A stretch of 64,000 nt of DNA, from positions 1 to 64,000 of the forward strand of contig NZ_JAFMOX010000051.1 in NCBI RefSeq assembly GCF_019049655.1, read 5' to 3'. This DNA comes from Rahnella rivi. GTDB taxonomy: Bacteria; Pseudomonadota; Gammaproteobacteria; Enterobacterales; Enterobacteriaceae. Position numbers and translations under genes: made by a program. The notes beneath the pieces were generated by a model. That model made no database searches. It saw nothing but the letters and a program-made list of their open reading frames with translations, and was not told the origin of the DNA. Below, piece after piece: positions 61,399-64,000 of the stretch; position 1 is the stretch's first letter; each line of letters begins with the position of its first letter.

Positions 61399-62148
61399 TC
61401 AGAGGGTGGTGCTCTCTTCCGACTGCGTATGAATCATGTAATTCACATCAACGTTCGGCCCGAGTTTGAAATGATCGGTCAGCGGGTTGTAATGCAGACC
61501 CATAATGTGACGTTCGGACAGCGACGTGCGATCGATCATGCCCAGTAATTCAGACGGCTTGATGAATTTTTTAATGTCGTGCGTGCCCTTTGGCACCATT
61601 TTCAGCACATATTCTGCGCCAAAAATCGCCATCAGCCAGGCTTTGTTATTGCGGTTGATGGTGGAGAAGAACACATGGCCGCCCGGTTTCACCAGACGCG
61701 CGCAGGCGTCAACCACAGAAGCCGGATCGGGAACGTGTTCCAGCATTTCCATGCACGTCACCACGTCGTATTGCTGAGGATGCGCATCAGCGTGGGCTTC
61801 GACAGTTTCCTGCACGTAATCGACTTTCACGCCGCTTTCCAGCGCATGCAAACGCGCGACCTGTAACGGTTCGCCGCCCATGTCCAGACCGGTGACTTTC
61901 GCGCCGGCGATGGCCATGCTTTCACTCAGAATGCCGCCGCCGCAGCCGACGTCGAGCACGTTCTTCCCGAACAGGCCGTCGGCACGCTCCAGAATGTAAT
62001 TCAGGCGCAGCGGATTGATACGGTGCAGCGGTTTGAATTCGCCTTCCAGATCCCACCAGCGTGAGGCAACCGCCTCAAACTTGGCGATCTCTTCGTGGTC
62101 GATATTCTGTGGGGCAGCAGAGGCGGGTGTGGATGCGGTGTTTGTCAT
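61399..62148 (-). CDS. ubiG: Ubiquinone biosynthesis O-methyltransferase UbiG
   Basis: SAM-dependent methyltransferase performing both O-methylations in ubiquinone synthesis. The 249 residues have SAM motif [14 protein letters not shown], the following acidic [21 protein letters not shown] and VFFSTINRN. It is about 9 residues longer than E. coli UbiG at the N-terminus (Ala/Thr-rich). It is divergent from gyrA, as usual. Confidence 0.96.
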   Translation of the reverse strand: MTNTASTPASAAPQNIDHEEIAKFEAVASRWWDLEGEFKPLHRINPLRLNYILERADGLFGKNVLDVGCGGGILSESMAIAGAKVTGLDMGGEPLQVARLHALESGVKVDYVQETVEAHADAHPQQYDVVTCMEMLEHVPDPASVVDACARLVKPGGHVFFSTINRNNKAWLMAIFGAEYVLKMVPKGTHDIKKFIKPSELLGMIDRTSLSERHIMGLHYNPLTDHFKLGPNVDVNYMIHTQSEESTTL

Positions 62149-62308
62149 GAGCGTGATGGACTCCTTATATCTCGATAAAACCGATTATACCTATTTCGTC
62201 TGCTTTGGTTCAGTTTTGTGGTTCTGGCGAATCTTTATACGAAATGCGGTGCTTTGCGCAAAGGTTTGAAAGACGTTGGATAATACTCGCCAAAAGGGGG
62301 CGGTTGTT

Positions 62309-62337
62309 TTCCACGTTTCGCTGGTTTGTGGTATAGT
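62309..62337 (+). promoter_or_regulatory. Candidate gyrA promoter
   Basis: TTCCAC and TATAGT are separated by 17 bases, about 70 bases upstream of the gyrA ATG. The -10 is good and the -35 partial. Supercoiling control, as in E. coli, cannot be judged from sequence. Confidence 0.4.
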
Positions 62338-62393
62338 TTTACACCTTTGCGCTATATATGCCTACGTGGGCAGCGGCCATGAATAATCAGTAG

Positions 62394-64000
<1,607 letters not shown>

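Overview
The window is chromosomal DNA of a gamma-proteobacterium of the order Enterobacterales. The proteins match the Escherichia coli set closely in length and motif content. The order hisQMP, yfcHGD, pta-ackA, yfbVUTSR, alaA, lrhA, nuoA-N, elaB, menFDHBCE, yfaZ, yfaY, yfaE-nrdBA, ubiG, gyrA is the conserved enterobacterial backbone. Insertions relative to E. coli (pepT with a dppA-like gene, a sugar PTS/transketolase cluster, an M60/enhancin-like gene, a monofunctional catalase) and the protein sequences suggest Yersiniaceae, perhaps Rahnella or a relative; the genus is an inference.

Layout. 1-2104: end of the histidine/basic amino acid ABC transporter (hisQ partial, hisM, hisP). 2155-5141: divergent pepT and a solitary dipeptide-binding protein gene. 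5142-5585: a non-coding, hairpin-rich repeat. 5586-8207: yfcH, yfcG and yfcD, with folX not found between them. 8289-13804: a LacI-type regulator divergent from EIIA-EIIB-EIIC (ascorbate/SgaT type) and a split transketolase, with operator-like palindromes and a perfect CRP site between. 13883-17413: pta and ackA. 17877-23610: yfbV, yfbU, yfbT, yfbS, yfbR and alaA. 24594-25538: lrhA, with long non-coding flanks on both sides. 26242-41383: the complete 13-gene complex I operon with fused nuoCD. 41449-45195: M60/enhancin-like protein, a DUF1097 membrane protein and elaB. 45450-52484: six tightly coupled menaquinone genes. 52534-56184: catalase, yfaZ and yfaY. 56185-57148: a large composite of tandem and inverted hairpin repeats. 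57149-60895: yfaE, nrdB and nrdA (aerobic ribonucleotide reductase and its ferredoxin). 61399-62148: ubiG. 62409-64000: the first 530 codons of gyrA, cut by the window end.

The genes form a coherent energy and central-metabolism block. Complex I (nuo) feeds electrons to quinones made by men and ubiG. pta-ackA handles acetyl-CoA overflow. LrhA, a global regulator, sits directly upstream of nuo.

Most of the window is ordinary housekeeping DNA. The most unusual part is an interspersed multi-hairpin repeat family, at 5168-5436 and 56243-57068. Its copies keep base pairing although the stem sequences differ, and they occur in both orientations. Other points worth a look are a pair of matching 20-bp palindromes upstream of nuoA, terminator-like hairpins inside ackA-pta and nrdA-nrdB, and the M60/enhancin-like insertion.
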